From the NCBI GenBank assembly GCA_028101965.1, contig JAOHMI010000004.1, positions 1-64,000 of the forward strand: DNA of 64,000 bases, given 5' to 3'. Below, in pieces: positions 55,087 to 63,889 of the stretch. The first letter of the stretch is position 1. Each line of letters opens with the position of its first letter. The position numbers were made by a program, and so were the translations under genes. The DNA is from Bacteriovoracaceae bacterium. Lineage in GTDB: Bacteria; Bdellovibrionota; Bacteriovoracia; Bacteriovoracales; Bacteriovoracaceae. The notes below the pieces were generated by a model. That model did not search any database and was not told the origin of the DNA. It saw only the letters and a list, made by a program, of their open reading frames with translations.

Positions 55087-55606
55087 TCAGGACTCCAATA
55101 TAAGGAAGTTCTCGATATCTTCCGGCGTAATCTAACCCATAACCAATGACAAACTTATCTTCTATTTCAAACCCTAAGTAATCAACGGTTATAGGAACTT
55201 GAGTACGAGATGTTTTATGTAAGAGAGAGGCAACCTTTAAGGTTTTTGGCTTCTTTTGCTCTAATAAGCCCAAAAGAAATTTCATGGTTAATCCAGTATC
55301 TACAATATCCTCCACAATGATAACATTTTTTCCTTCTAGATTTGAAGTTACATCCATTTCCATGATTACATTTCCAGAACTCTCCGTATTTGCACCATAG
55401 CTAGATAAAGAGATAAATTCCAGTTTTGTGGGTAAGTTGATTTCCCTTAATAGATCGGAGCAAAAGATGAATGCACCTTTAAGAACGCATAAGACAACAA
55501 CTTCTTCTCCTCGAAACTCTTTTGTAATAGCGTTCCCTATTTCTTTCGTTCGTGCCGCAATATCTTCTGTGGAAATATAAACATCGGGATTAATTTCATT
55601 GATCAT
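55073..55606 (-). CDS. hpt: Hypoxanthine phosphoribosyltransferase
   Basis: A 177-residue phosphoribosyltransferase. It has VVLCVLKGAFIFCSDLLREI (PPi loop region), FISLSSYG and the PRPP loop NVIIVEDIVDTGLTM. It salvages hypoxanthine and guanine from PRPP. The length is normal. It lies between the uracil PRTase and the GHMP kinase in one run of salvage genes. AAAGG precedes the ATG. Confidence 0.95.
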   Translation of the reverse strand: MINEINPDVYISTEDIAARTKEIGNAITKEFRGEEVVVLCVLKGAFIFCSDLLREINLPTKLEFISLSSYGANTESSGNVIMEMDVTSNLEGKNVIIVEDIVDTGLTMKFLLGLLEQKKPKTLKVASLLHKTSRTQVPITVDYLGFEIEDKFVIGYGLDYAGRYRELPYIGVLNAGN

Positions 55607-55630
55607 GAGTTTGCCTTTATTTTTTAATTG

Positions 55631-56416
55631 TTAACAAAATGAATTATTGAATAGCTCACCGACTCCCCCTGCTCCAGGGACGATATAGTGAAATTGATTT
55701 AAACCTTTTTCTTCTTCTAAAAAAGTTCCAGGTAGGTCACTTAAATATTTATCTTCAGTCAGTCCTCGATCCACTCTCAAGGCAACGACTTGTAGCTGAG
55801 GACATTTTTCTTTTATAAGTTTAATATACTCAGGAGTAATTATCAGGTGCATGGCAATCACCCTTTTTGGTAACTCTTTAGAGTTTTCTTTCAACAAATT
55901 ATTAACCACGAAATCAATAGTGGATCCAGTGGCCCCCATGGGATCAGGGATCAAACATGTTTTATTCTGAAAACTGCCTCCAATTTTAGATCCAGTGAAC
56001 TCAACTCCCACAACTTCATTTTGTTCATTTGTTTTACGATTTATGTAAACATGATCCATCCGCAGCTGAGAAACCGGATACAAATTAAGCAGGGATTCAA
56101 ATAATCTCTGTGAAGGAATAATCCCGGCCCTGGCCAATGATAAAATAGATAACTCTCGGCTTAAGTCGAGACCTTCCACATTTAGAACTGCTTTATCTGT
56201 AGAATCATACATTCGAGTTTTTAATTCTAACTGCTTCTTTTCCAACATGTTGTTCAAAACATACTGCAACATATATTGATAGAGTTGGTCCACTTGTAAA
56301 AAAAGATTTGGCACCTGAGTTTTGTCTGATGAGAAAAGAGCCAATAAATGGTTTGCCCAAGCATTATTCAATATATGAAATTGATCACCATACTTATGTT
56401 CAAGAAGTTTTCCCAT
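55631..56416 (-). CDS. upp: Uracil phosphoribosyltransferase family protein
   Basis: A 261-residue protein. The PRPP loop is CLIPDPMGATGSTIDFVV, in place of the common DPMLATGGT. The ILSLARAGIIPS stretch and the C-terminal YIVPGAGGVGELF, which binds uracil in the family, are present. It is about 50 residues longer than E. coli Upp, so it belongs to a distinct branch, and uridine-kinase-like partners are not present. It makes UMP from uracil. hpt follows after 24 bp on the same strand. Confidence 0.85.
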   Translation of the reverse strand: MGKLLEHKYGDQFHILNNAWANHLLALFSSDKTQVPNLFLQVDQLYQYMLQYVLNNMLEKKQLELKTRMYDSTDKAVLNVEGLDLSRELSILSLARAGIIPSQRLFESLLNLYPVSQLRMDHVYINRKTNEQNEVVGVEFTGSKIGGSFQNKTCLIPDPMGATGSTIDFVVNNLLKENSKELPKRVIAMHLIITPEYIKLIKEKCPQLQVVALRVDRGLTEDKYLSDLPGTFLEEEKGLNQFHYIVPGAGGVGELFNNSFC

Positions 56417-56561
56417 GATATCTACCTAATTAAGTTGCAATAAGCTTATTTATCGAAATGAAAAATAAATCAATATGAATTAAAATTTTTTACTTGAAAA
56501 AACAGGATAAGTTAAGGAATTATCTGCGAAAACTAGATAATTGTTTACTTCAGTACAAGAA

Positions 56562-57167
56562 CTAATTAAAGAAAGAAGCTCCGCTGCGATGGAAATGCTT
56601 TGACTCAATTTCTTCCACGAACCAATGCTGTCGACATCGAGCTTCATAGGTCTCTAACTCACCGACCATAACTTGGTCTGCATCTTCTTTCTGGATTAAG
56701 CGATGGCTTCTGCTAGCTGCATTCCCACAAATAGTACAAATTGCACTAATTTTCTGAACTTCGTCGGCGATGGCCAGAAGTTCAGGCATAGGCCCAAAAG
56801 GAACACCCTTAAAATCTAGGTCTAGCCCTGCACAAATTACTCTAAACCCTCGATTTGCCAATTTATTGACGATATCAACGATCTTATTATCAAAAAACTG
56901 CACTTCATCAATTCCCACAACACGAGTAAGATCGTGAACTTTTCCCAGCAATTCATCCGAATCTTGGACCGGAATTGCTTTAACTACTTGAGATGAATGG
57001 CTAACCACATCATTAGCATCATATCGATCATCAATTTTTGGTTTAAAGATTTGAACTCTTAATTTTGCTATTTGAGCTCTTTTGACTCTTCGAATAAGCT
57101 CTTCAGTTTTACCTGAAAACATAGGTCCACATACAACTTCAATTGATCCGTATTGAGAATAAGCCAA
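56562..57167 (-). CDS. tdk: Thymidine kinase (type II)
   Basis: A 201-residue kinase. A TTG start is used: AAGGAG is eight bases upstream and there is no better start. Motifs: GPMFSGKTEELIRR (P-loop), VVGIDEVQFF (Walker B), GLDLDFKGVPFG lasso region and the zinc Cys CTICG. It phosphorylates thymidine, which a predator can take from degraded prey DNA. It is the first gene of the salvage run, 145 bp before the uracil PRTase. Confidence 0.95.
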   Translation of the reverse strand: MAYSQYGSIEVVCGPMFSGKTEELIRRVKRAQIAKLRVQIFKPKIDDRYDANDVVSHSSQVVKAIPVQDSDELLGKVHDLTRVVGIDEVQFFDNKIVDIVNKLANRGFRVICAGLDLDFKGVPFGPMPELLAIADEVQKISAICTICGNAASRSHRLIQKEDADQVMVGELETYEARCRQHWFVEEIESKHFHRSGASFFN

Positions 57168-57602
57168 TTTCTTAACTCCTTTTAAACGTTTGGGGACATA
57201 ATCATGTCCAAACTAAATCAGCCTGTAAAGCCCTTAATCTTGTGAAAGCCACTCTAGATATGGACGAAAAATAATTTCAATCAGTTATCATTTAAAAGTT
57301 TTTCTCAACTAAATTATTTTCATTTGTAAGATTATGCATTCAAAAAAAGTAACTAACTGGCCGACTATATTTCTGGTCGATCAAAATTCAAACCTCTTAA
57401 GTAAAAAAAGAAGTTAAAAATTCAAATAAGGGATTTTTGTTAGATGGACGGACATAATAAGTTTATATTTTGGTAAGAATCAAACAATTAACCTATTTAA
57501 ACTCATATAAAAAAGACAAAAGTCCTTGGTATAAGACTAAACCCACGATAACTACCTCTCAATAGAGTTAATTGATAACAGAATTCCTGCCAAGAGGTTA
57601 TT
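57168..57602. other. Non-coding gap upstream of tdk
   Basis: 435 bp between divergent genes. It holds copy C of the 23-nt dispersed motif. Otherwise no gene, hairpin or clear promoter was recognised. Confidence 0.4.
57353..57375 (+). repeat. 23-nt dispersed motif, copy C
   Basis: It reads CTAACTGGCCGACTATATTT plus CTG. It matches 19 of 23 bases of copy A at 18203 and 18 of 23 of copy B at 15-37. It lies about 185 bp upstream of the tdk start. Confidence 0.45.
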
Positions 57603-57992
57603 GTGAAAAAAATTTATTTATTGTTTATTCTAATTCTAATTTCATTTTCAGCTCAGGCAGAGTTGCCAAATGTAAAAGACATTAAATTTACTAATGTTCA
57701 AAAACAAACATTAAAAGCAGCATGTGAGTTATTATCAGAGACTTTAGGAATCACCAGCGAATATGTAATGGGTGAAGCATTTTCTAAGCAGATCTTTAAT
57801 CATTTAGATTCTACTTTATATTCCAAAGTTCAAGCTGCCTCTCATACTAGAAAAGTCTTAGGTGTATTCAAAAAGATTGATTTCAAATTTTTTGCCGTTT
57901 ACGCTGGAGAAGACCGAACAGGTGAATGGATGAAAGGCCGAATTACAATGAGTGCAAATAATTGTAAACGATACAAAAGTAAGAAAAAATAA
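57603..57992 (+). CDS. Small exported hypothetical protein (DUF3015-like)
   Basis: A 129-residue protein starting at GTG with AAGAGG upstream. The signal peptide ends SFSAQAE. The mature part is helical at first (KQTLKAACELLSETLGIT), with two Cys, and ends in a basic tail. It may belong to the DUF3015 group of small periplasmic proteins, but this is weak. It is convergent with the membrane protein gene, 2 bp apart. Confidence 0.5.
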   Translation: MKKIYLLFILILISFSAQAELPNVKDIKFTNVQKQTLKAACELLSETLGITSEYVMGEAFSKQIFNHLDSTLYSKVQAASHTRKVLGVFKKIDFKFFAVYAGEDRTGEWMKGRITMSANNCKRYKSKKK

Positions 57993-57994
57993 TC

Positions 57995-58651
57995 TTAAAT
58001 TAAACTAAACAGTAAGGTAAGCATTGAAAGAACAGTAAAGATAACTAAGATTACTGGAAAAAATAAAATAAAAAACGAAACGAGCCTTCCCGCTTTAAAC
58101 TGCTTTCGAATCCCAATATAAATTAAAACAGCTGAATATAACGTATAAAGTGTTTTTCCTAAAACCGGTATTATCCCTAGAAGATATGAGGAAAAATGAG
58201 TATTAATAATATCATTAATTTTCTCATCTTTATTTTTAACATCACCAAGAACTTCGGCGAAGAATTTCAGAATAAAAGTATAGAACTCAATATATAAATA
58301 ATTAAATAAAGGAAAGAATATGACATCGACGAGTGAACTAAATGTCACAAAATATAATCCTCGAACTAGGTAACTCTCATCTAATCCCATTAAAGAAAAG
58401 TAACTTAACACTCCTTGGTCTATTAAATTAAAGTAAAAAATAACAGTAATAAACAGATTAAGGATATTGCCAAAAAAAACGCAAAACCAACTACACATTA
58501 AAGAAGAAGATAGATCTAGTTTCTCAGGATAGGGATTATTTCCAGGAAGAGGAATATTATATAGGTAATAATCATGAATCCGAATTGGATGGAGAAAAGC
58601 CAATAAGTAAGTACTACAGATATGATAAAAGGAATCGAGATAAGCTGTCAT
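57995..58651 (-). CDS. YIP1-like integral membrane protein
   Basis: A 218-residue protein with five probable membrane segments. The start YLLAFLHPIRI and the last two-thirds (VLGDVKNKDEKINDIINTHF, LLGIIPVLGKTLYTLYSAV, IGIRKQFKAG) resemble YIP1-family proteins. The ATG overlaps the stop of the gene upstream (4 bp), so it ends the Gld-type ABC operon. Role in that system is unknown. Confidence 0.6.
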   Translation of the reverse strand: MTAYLDSFYHICSTYLLAFLHPIRIHDYYLYNIPLPGNNPYPEKLDLSSSLMCSWFCVFFGNILNLFITVIFYFNLIDQGVLSYFSLMGLDESYLVRGLYFVTFSSLVDVIFFPLFNYLYIEFYTFILKFFAEVLGDVKNKDEKINDIINTHFSSYLLGIIPVLGKTLYTLYSAVLIYIGIRKQFKAGRLVSFFILFFPVILVIFTVLSMLTLLFSLI

Positions 58652-59613
58652 GGTACTTTATTCTCCACTTTTCGATTTGTATGCTCCCAATGGGTGGGCT
58701 CAAATAAATAAGGATTTTCTAGTTTGTGATTAAATTCAAAAATTAAGTTAGGAAAAGATGAAATTTTCAAGAAGTGTCCGTATCGCTCACCCTTGCGCTG
58801 AAAAAACTCAAGATTCAATAATTCCTGGTCTAAGTTATTATGAAAAATAATTTTTGCCATGGAGGCTAATAAGTTTTCTTGCTCACCATTAAATGACACT
58901 CTAGTCATCCACTCTTGTTCAGAGAAATAGGCTAGCTTCGGCAATATGGGTTGGATACCCATGGTTTTATCTGTGTCTTCTAAAATAAGTCTATTTTTAA
59001 ATGGATAGAGAGTATAAGCTCTCTTCAAAATTTTACTTACAAAAATCTTATTAACATCATCCAACTGAATATAATCCTTTAATTTATAACTTAAAACTGA
59101 TTCTTGTTTTGAATTGAATAGAGCAACTAAAGCTTCATAGCGTTTATTATATTTCTCCGTTTTACTTCGATACAAATCATCACTAATGTATGTATCTTGA
59201 ACAATATATATCTTTTCATTTATCTTTAATAAAAATTGGTGATTGAAGCTGAAATAATCCCCAAGCTCTAACTTAAGGCTTTTTTCCTTTGCCTTAACGA
59301 TCAACTTTGCTCTTGAAGTAAAGGAATATTCTTTATTCTCTCTTAATAATTCAAGGTGATTTAATCTTTTAGTTAAATGTTGAATAAATTTTTCTCGTAC
59401 GGGATATTTATGATTAACAAATAGCTTTTTATCTTTTTTTTGAATAAAGAAATTCTTATTTGAAAGTTCTGAGATATTATCAGTCTCTATTTTTTCCCCA
59501 AAGATAAGATACTTCTGGGTTAAGTAGAAATCATATTTATTTCTCTCGATTAAAAGTGCAACCGCCGAAACAAGAACCAATAAGGACAAGAGAAAAAAGT
59601 TTTTTTTATTGAT
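58648..59613 (-). CDS. DUF4340-like periplasmic protein of the Gld-type ABC operon (ATC start)
   Basis: A 321-residue protein when read from ATC at 59613. The frame opens there after a stop eight codons' distance from AAGGAG, with that site eight bases before the ATC. The N-terminus becomes (M)NKKNFFLLSLLVLVSAVALL, a normal signal anchor. The only other start is a TTG at 59589 with no ribosome site, inside the hydrophobic segment. Residues 40-210 (KNFFIQKKDKKLFVNHKY, LKINEKIYIVQDTYISDD) fit DUF4340, a partner of GldG-type proteins. It overlaps the end of the gldG-like gene by 8 bp. Confidence 0.75.
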   Translation of the reverse strand: MNKKNFFLLSLLVLVSAVALLIERNKYDFYLTQKYLIFGEKIETDNISELSNKNFFIQKKDKKLFVNHKYPVREKFIQHLTKRLNHLELLRENKEYSFTSRAKLIVKAKEKSLKLELGDYFSFNHQFLLKINEKIYIVQDTYISDDLYRSKTEKYNKRYEALVALFNSKQESVLSYKLKDYIQLDDVNKIFVSKILKRAYTLYPFKNRLILEDTDKTMGIQPILPKLAYFSEQEWMTRVSFNGEQENLLASMAKIIFHNNLDQELLNLEFFQRKGERYGHFLKISSFPNLIFEFNHKLENPYLFEPTHWEHTNRKVENKVP

Positions 59614-61150
59614 ACTTTAATCTCCTTAAATAATTGGCTAAAGACCAAATTAAAAAAGCTAACGGTAAACAAATTATTGAGAAGTAAATCATTATATTTA
59701 AGTGAACCTGATTAATCAGTATTTTATTATCTCTAATATTTAGACGCTTTGGAATAACTGGACTCTGTTGATTAAACTCTCGATTAAAAAGATTTAAAAC
59801 TAAATGGTAGTTTGATGAAAGTCCTTTATAAGCGTTAGAGATCAATTGAGCACTCGCAAAAAATAATAACTTCTTGGTTTTCGCTTTATTAGACATTTTA
59901 AAAGATAAAGGAAATGGCCCTTTTAAATCTTTTCCTTCATTAAAACTAACTTTGTTATCAAATACTGATTTGAAATTAGTCTCTCCCCAAACAGCTGGAA
60001 AAGAATCGGTTTGTTGTAAAATATCAATCGAGGAAAAATCGTCAATTTGTGGTTTTTCTAAATTAACCCCTAATCCCAGTGGATAAAAATTCTTATCTCC
60101 AATCATTTTTGGTAGCTTGGTGGTGTTTTTAGCCTGAATAATTGATGAGTCTAGATTGTTTAGCTTTGCCAATTGATCCACGAGCAAATTACTTTGAAAG
60201 GTAATTCCGAATTGATTCTTTAACCATTCTCTCAAATTGGGTAGCCCTACTTCATCCACCCGGCTTCCTAAAAACATGATGAGGTTGTTCTTTTGTCCTG
60301 GTTGATTAAACCAACTCGAAAAAGAGATCACTTCACTGGAAGTAAAATCCACTGATGGATCAAGCATTAAAACGTTAAATGATGAGCTTCCTCGTAACCT
60401 TGTAATCTGAGATAACGTAACTCGAATTAAATTAAACCCTTCGTTTTCTAATAATCGGCTGATAAAAGAGTATCGAGAATTTTGTCCATCTCTACTAATC
60501 ACAGGAGTTCCATGATCACTTAATAGATAGAGTGGTATAGGCTTAAAGACCAGCTTTTTCAAGGCGAGCGTTATACTACCTTCACTTCGTGCGGTTCCTT
60601 TGATAAATTCACTATTTTCTTGGCGAATGAGAAGATCCCCTTCTTTTACCAATAAATGTTGATTTACTAAATTTTGATTTAAATTTGGATCCTTCCAAAC
60701 TACTTTTAGCTTCTGGTTTTCCATCTGGTATAGTTTCAATAGATCAATATATTTTTTTTTCTGGGATTGACTCGCAAAAAGATTAATCTCAATTTCCTTA
60801 TCAATTTTGTTTAAGATGCTTTTCGTTTCAATTGAAAGTGTATTAATTTTATTTGTAGTTAAATCCCAATAAACATCATTTTTATTGGTTACAAAATTAA
60901 CCACTACAAAAATAAAAAAAACTAAAACCACTCCAACGAGTTCATTGATATAGAATTTCAAGTCATAGGGGGAAATCACATTAACGATGGTTTTTCTAAG
61001 CGGAAAGAACAACATAACCCCAAAAAGAAAAACAACCCCTGAAGTCACAATGTTAATTTGTAAATTTTCAGGCATTATGAAGTACATAAATAGATTGATA
61101 AATAAAAGAAAAATGGTCAAAAAGATAAAGAGAAGAAGACTTCTTTTCAT
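59606..61150 (-). CDS. GldG-like ABC transporter substrate/auxiliary protein
   Basis: A 514-residue membrane protein of the uncharacterised ABC-type family PF09822 (GldG). It has two membrane segments near the start (residues 5-27 and 30-50), a third at about 69-84, a periplasmic domain (VYWDLTTNKINTLSIETKSI, VVWKDPNLNQNLVNQHLLV, PLYLLSDHGTP) and a C-terminal anchor (IMIYFSIICLPLAFLIWSLA). The ATG overlaps the permease stop by 4 bp. It works with the permease and ATPase upstream; the substrate of this branch is unknown. Confidence 0.85.
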   Translation of the reverse strand: MKRSLLLFIFLTIFLLFINLFMYFIMPENLQINIVTSGVVFLFGVMLFFPLRKTIVNVISPYDLKFYINELVGVVLVFFIFVVVNFVTNKNDVYWDLTTNKINTLSIETKSILNKIDKEIEINLFASQSQKKKYIDLLKLYQMENQKLKVVWKDPNLNQNLVNQHLLVKEGDLLIRQENSEFIKGTARSEGSITLALKKLVFKPIPLYLLSDHGTPVISRDGQNSRYSFISRLLENEGFNLIRVTLSQITRLRGSSSFNVLMLDPSVDFTSSEVISFSSWFNQPGQKNNLIMFLGSRVDEVGLPNLREWLKNQFGITFQSNLLVDQLAKLNNLDSSIIQAKNTTKLPKMIGDKNFYPLGLGVNLEKPQIDDFSSIDILQQTDSFPAVWGETNFKSVFDNKVSFNEGKDLKGPFPLSFKMSNKAKTKKLLFFASAQLISNAYKGLSSNYHLVLNLFNREFNQQSPVIPKRLNIRDNKILINQVHLNIMIYFSIICLPLAFLIWSLANYLRRLKYQ

Positions 61151-61923
61151 GATCGTCCCCTTTCCAGCTTAGTTTTAGTTAATAGGTAGAAAATTGTTAT
61201 AAAGGCTAAGAAATATGACACCTGGGATAGTTGAAGAACCCCACGTGCAATATTTTCAAAATAAGATAGCATGGAAAACTTTTCAATAAAGCTCGATAAA
61301 AAGATGTTATCCATTGAGCGAGAAATCCAACTAAGCATCCAAAAAAATAAAATCAACATGATAGAGGATAGTCCTGAAACAAAACTAACTTTAAAGACCG
61401 CTGAACAAAAAATACCGATCATAGAATAAAGACAAATATTATAAAAAATTCCAATGTACGATGATAAAACCAAACTCAACTCATGGAAACCAACAGAATA
61501 CATCATCATTGGAAAGATGGCAGTGCTTATTAGTATTAGACAGCTGATGAAAAGAACTGAAAGCCACTTGGACCAAATTAACTTTTTAAGTGTTATTCCA
61601 TTTAACAAATAAAGTGAAATGAGGTTTTTTTGTTTTTGATCTGAGAAAGTATTCATTGAAATTAAAGGTATAAAAAATAAAAAAAGAAAATTTAAATAAC
61701 CAAAAAAGCGAAAGAAAACCTGATCTAAAAAAGCTGTCGCAGGGATCTGACTGGAAAGAACATCTTGATAGCGATTTATATAAGTTAAAATAAGATTGAG
61801 GTAAATAACTCCAGCAACTATTAAGAAAAGAAAAAGTACAAATGGCCCGAGCGAGGAACGAAAAAATAGTTGAACTTCCGTTAGAGTTAGTAAACGAATT
61901 TGCTTTAATGATAATCGTTTAAT
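61147..61923 (-). CDS. GldF-like ABC-2 permease (ATT start)
   Basis: A 258-residue permease read from ATT at 61923. GGAGG stands six bases before it. No ATG, GTG or TTG occurs in this frame between the preceding stop and an ATG 89 codons inside (61656), which would remove the first segments. The new N-terminus (M)KRLSLKQIRLLTLTEVQLFF is what ABC-2/GldF proteins have, followed by six membrane segments and the PLISMNTFSDQKQKNLIS loop. The ATPase gene ends 1 bp before. It carries the pore of the transporter. Confidence 0.85.
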   Translation of the reverse strand: MKRLSLKQIRLLTLTEVQLFFRSSLGPFVLFLFLIVAGVIYLNLILTYINRYQDVLSSQIPATAFLDQVFFRFFGYLNFLFLFFIPLISMNTFSDQKQKNLISLYLLNGITLKKLIWSKWLSVLFISCLILISTAIFPMMMYSVGFHELSLVLSSYIGIFYNICLYSMIGIFCSAVFKVSFVSGLSSIMLILFFWMLSWISRSMDNIFLSSFIEKFSMLSYFENIARGVLQLSQVSYFLAFITIFYLLTKTKLERGRS

Positions 61924-61924
61924 C

Positions 61925-62812
61925 TTATTCCTCCTTAATTCGACTGATAAATTCTTGCTCTAAGGATTTTGTTTGTTTGGATAAATGGTGAATTCCTATA
62001 TTCTGTAAAATTAATTTTCTTGAAAATTCACTTAATGCTGGGCCTATTTCATTTAAGTTAGGTTCAAACTCTACTTCAAATTCAGATGGAGAAAGTGAAA
62101 TTATTTTATGAATGCTTTTTGATTCTTCAGCTATTTTTTTAACAAGAGAATAATCCAGGTTATGACATTTAACTAGGTACTTTTCATCTTGCTCATGTTT
62201 AAAAATTTCTTGCGCACTACCGCTGAAGATGGTCTCACCTTTTTTGAGTATAGTAATGTCATCAGCTAAATCTCGAACTAAGTTAAGCTGATGCTCCGAA
62301 AGGATAATGGTTTTCTTATTTTTATATTTCAATAAAATTTGAATTAAATGATCTTTTCCTTCAATATCTAAACCACTAAGAGGCTCATCCAGGATTATAA
62401 CCTCTGGATCGTTTATAAAAACTAAAGCTAGGCTAACTTTTTGTTTTTGCCCTTTAGAAAGATTACCCACATACTTATGCTTTAAATCCTCTATTCCCCA
62501 TTCTTTGATTAAATCTTGCCAATGAGTTTTAAAATTTAGCGAGCAAAAATATTTTATTAGTTCCTCAACTCTTAAATCATCATAAGTTGGTGGATTTTCA
62601 AATAAATATCCAATTTGTTGATAAGATAGTCTTGGGGAAATATCTCCTTGCGATGGCTTTATTAAACCGGCTAAACAAGAGAATAAGGTTGTTTTCCCAG
62701 CGCCATTTGGCCCAATAACAGCATGAATCCTACCAGGCTTGAAGGTGAGATTCACATTCCTTAAGGCTTCTAGAAAATGGTATCTGTGCGTCAATCCGTG
62801 AACGCGAAGCAT
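61925..62812 (-). CDS. GldA-like ABC transporter ATPase
   Basis: A 295-residue ATPase from the ATG at 62812 (62821 and 62893 are alternatives; the last leaves only 42 bp before the divergent gene and adds a non-conserved leader). Walker A is GPNGAGKT (34-41), signature LSKGQ (118-122) and Walker B VIILDEP (138-144). A His switch sits in LSEHQL. It powers the permease downstream. The order ATPase, permease, GldG, DUF4340 is that of the Gld-type or Nos-like uncharacterised export systems. Confidence 0.92.
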   Translation of the reverse strand: MLRVHGLTHRYHFLEALRNVNLTFKPGRIHAVIGPNGAGKTTLFSCLAGLIKPSQGDISPRLSYQQIGYLFENPPTYDDLRVEELIKYFCSLNFKTHWQDLIKEWGIEDLKHKYVGNLSKGQKQKVSLALVFINDPEVIILDEPLSGLDIEGKDHLIQILLKYKNKKTIILSEHQLNLVRDLADDITILKKGETIFSGSAQEIFKHEQDEKYLVKCHNLDYSLVKKIAEESKSIHKIISLSPSEFEVEFEPNLNEIGPALSEFSRKLILQNIGIHHLSKQTKSLEQEFISRIKEE

Positions 62813-62935
62813 ACTTTCCATGGGCAATAGTATACTTAATTTCTGATAACTCGCCAAATGTGAAATTATTACTTCAAGCTCGATACAATTCATTACTTCT
62901 TTGAGATTGACCTCTTTCAGACCTTTGGAGGGGAT

Positions 62936-63889
62936 ATGACTAATTTAACCGAGATACCTAAAATCGATCTCAATCACTATATTTCAGGAAATCTACAGCA
63001 GCAAAATAAGTTTGTTGATAGTTTATATGAAGGACTTGTGGAGTTTGGTTTCTGTATTTTAACTGGACATAATATTTCCGAAGAAATCATCGATGACGGA
63101 TACTCTGCTGTTAAAGAGTACTTTTCACTTCCCACCAAAACTAAAATCAACTACACCACTAAAGAGAAAGGTGGACAAAGAGGCTATACTGGTTTTGGAA
63201 AAGAACATGCTAAAAACCAAGAAAAGCCGGACCTTAAAGAATTTTGGCATGTTGGCAGGGAGCTTGAGTCAGATCATCCCTATATTAAAAGTAAAAAGTA
63301 TTTACCAAATTTATGGCCAACGGAAGTTCAAAACTTTAAACCGGCTTTAACTAAATTGTATAATTCTTTGGATAACGCTAGTCAGATTATACTAGAAGCT
63401 CTCTCAAATGCTTTAAAAATTGATCCAGAAATTTTTCGCAATATGCTTAAAGATGGAAACTCTATCTTGCGTCCTTTACATTACCCTCCATTGAAAGGCT
63501 TAAAGGTTGAAGGGGCAATTAGAGCAGCTGCTCATGAGGATATAAATTTAATTACGCTTTTGATGGGTGCCACTGGCTCTGGGCTACAATTACTCGACAG
63601 AAATAATCAGTGGATGGACATTGAAACCAAACCTGGTCAAATAATAGTCGACTCAGGCGATATGTTATCCCGAATAACTGGGGGTCATATACCTGCCACA
63701 ACTCATCGAGTAATCAACCCCTCCAATGATAATTCGAGTCGGTTTTCCATGCCGTTTTTTGTACACCCTCATCCAGACGCGATCTTAGAGACTTTGCCAA
63801 TTACTCATATTGATATTAAATCCGCTCCTCCCATTAATTCCCTGACTTTCCTTCATCAAAGATTAGAAGAAATCGGTTTAATGGATTAA
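62936..63889 (+). CDS. 2-oxoglutarate/Fe(II) oxygenase (isopenicillin N synthase-like)
   Basis: A 317-residue enzyme. The N-terminal DIOX_N part (IPKIDLNHYISG, FCILTGHNIS) and the C-terminal catalytic core are both present. The iron ligands are His200 and Asp202 (AAHEDINLITLL) and His257 (ATTHRVINP); Arg269 and Ser271 (SRFSMPFF) bind 2-oxoglutarate. The substrate is not known; such bacterial members often oxidise small molecules. GGAGGGGAT precedes the ATG. Confidence 0.92.
   Translation: MTNLTEIPKIDLNHYISGNLQQQNKFVDSLYEGLVEFGFCILTGHNISEEIIDDGYSAVKEYFSLPTKTKINYTTKEKGGQRGYTGFGKEHAKNQEKPDLKEFWHVGRELESDHPYIKSKKYLPNLWPTEVQNFKPALTKLYNSLDNASQIILEALSNALKIDPEIFRNMLKDGNSILRPLHYPPLKGLKVEGAIRAAAHEDINLITLLMGATGSGLQLLDRNNQWMDIETKPGQIIVDSGDMLSRITGGHIPATTHRVINPSNDNSSRFSMPFFVHPHPDAILETLPITHIDIKSAPPINSLTFLHQRLEEIGLMD

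Noticed and set aside
58648-59589. DUF4340-like gene starting at TTG 59589
   Set aside because: No ribosome site in front, and it would cut into the hydrophobic leader; the ATC eight codons upstream is better placed.
61147-61656. A short permease starting at the internal ATG 61656
   Set aside because: It would lack the first membrane segments, and the coding frame is continuous and family-like for 89 codons upstream to a ribosome site with ATT.
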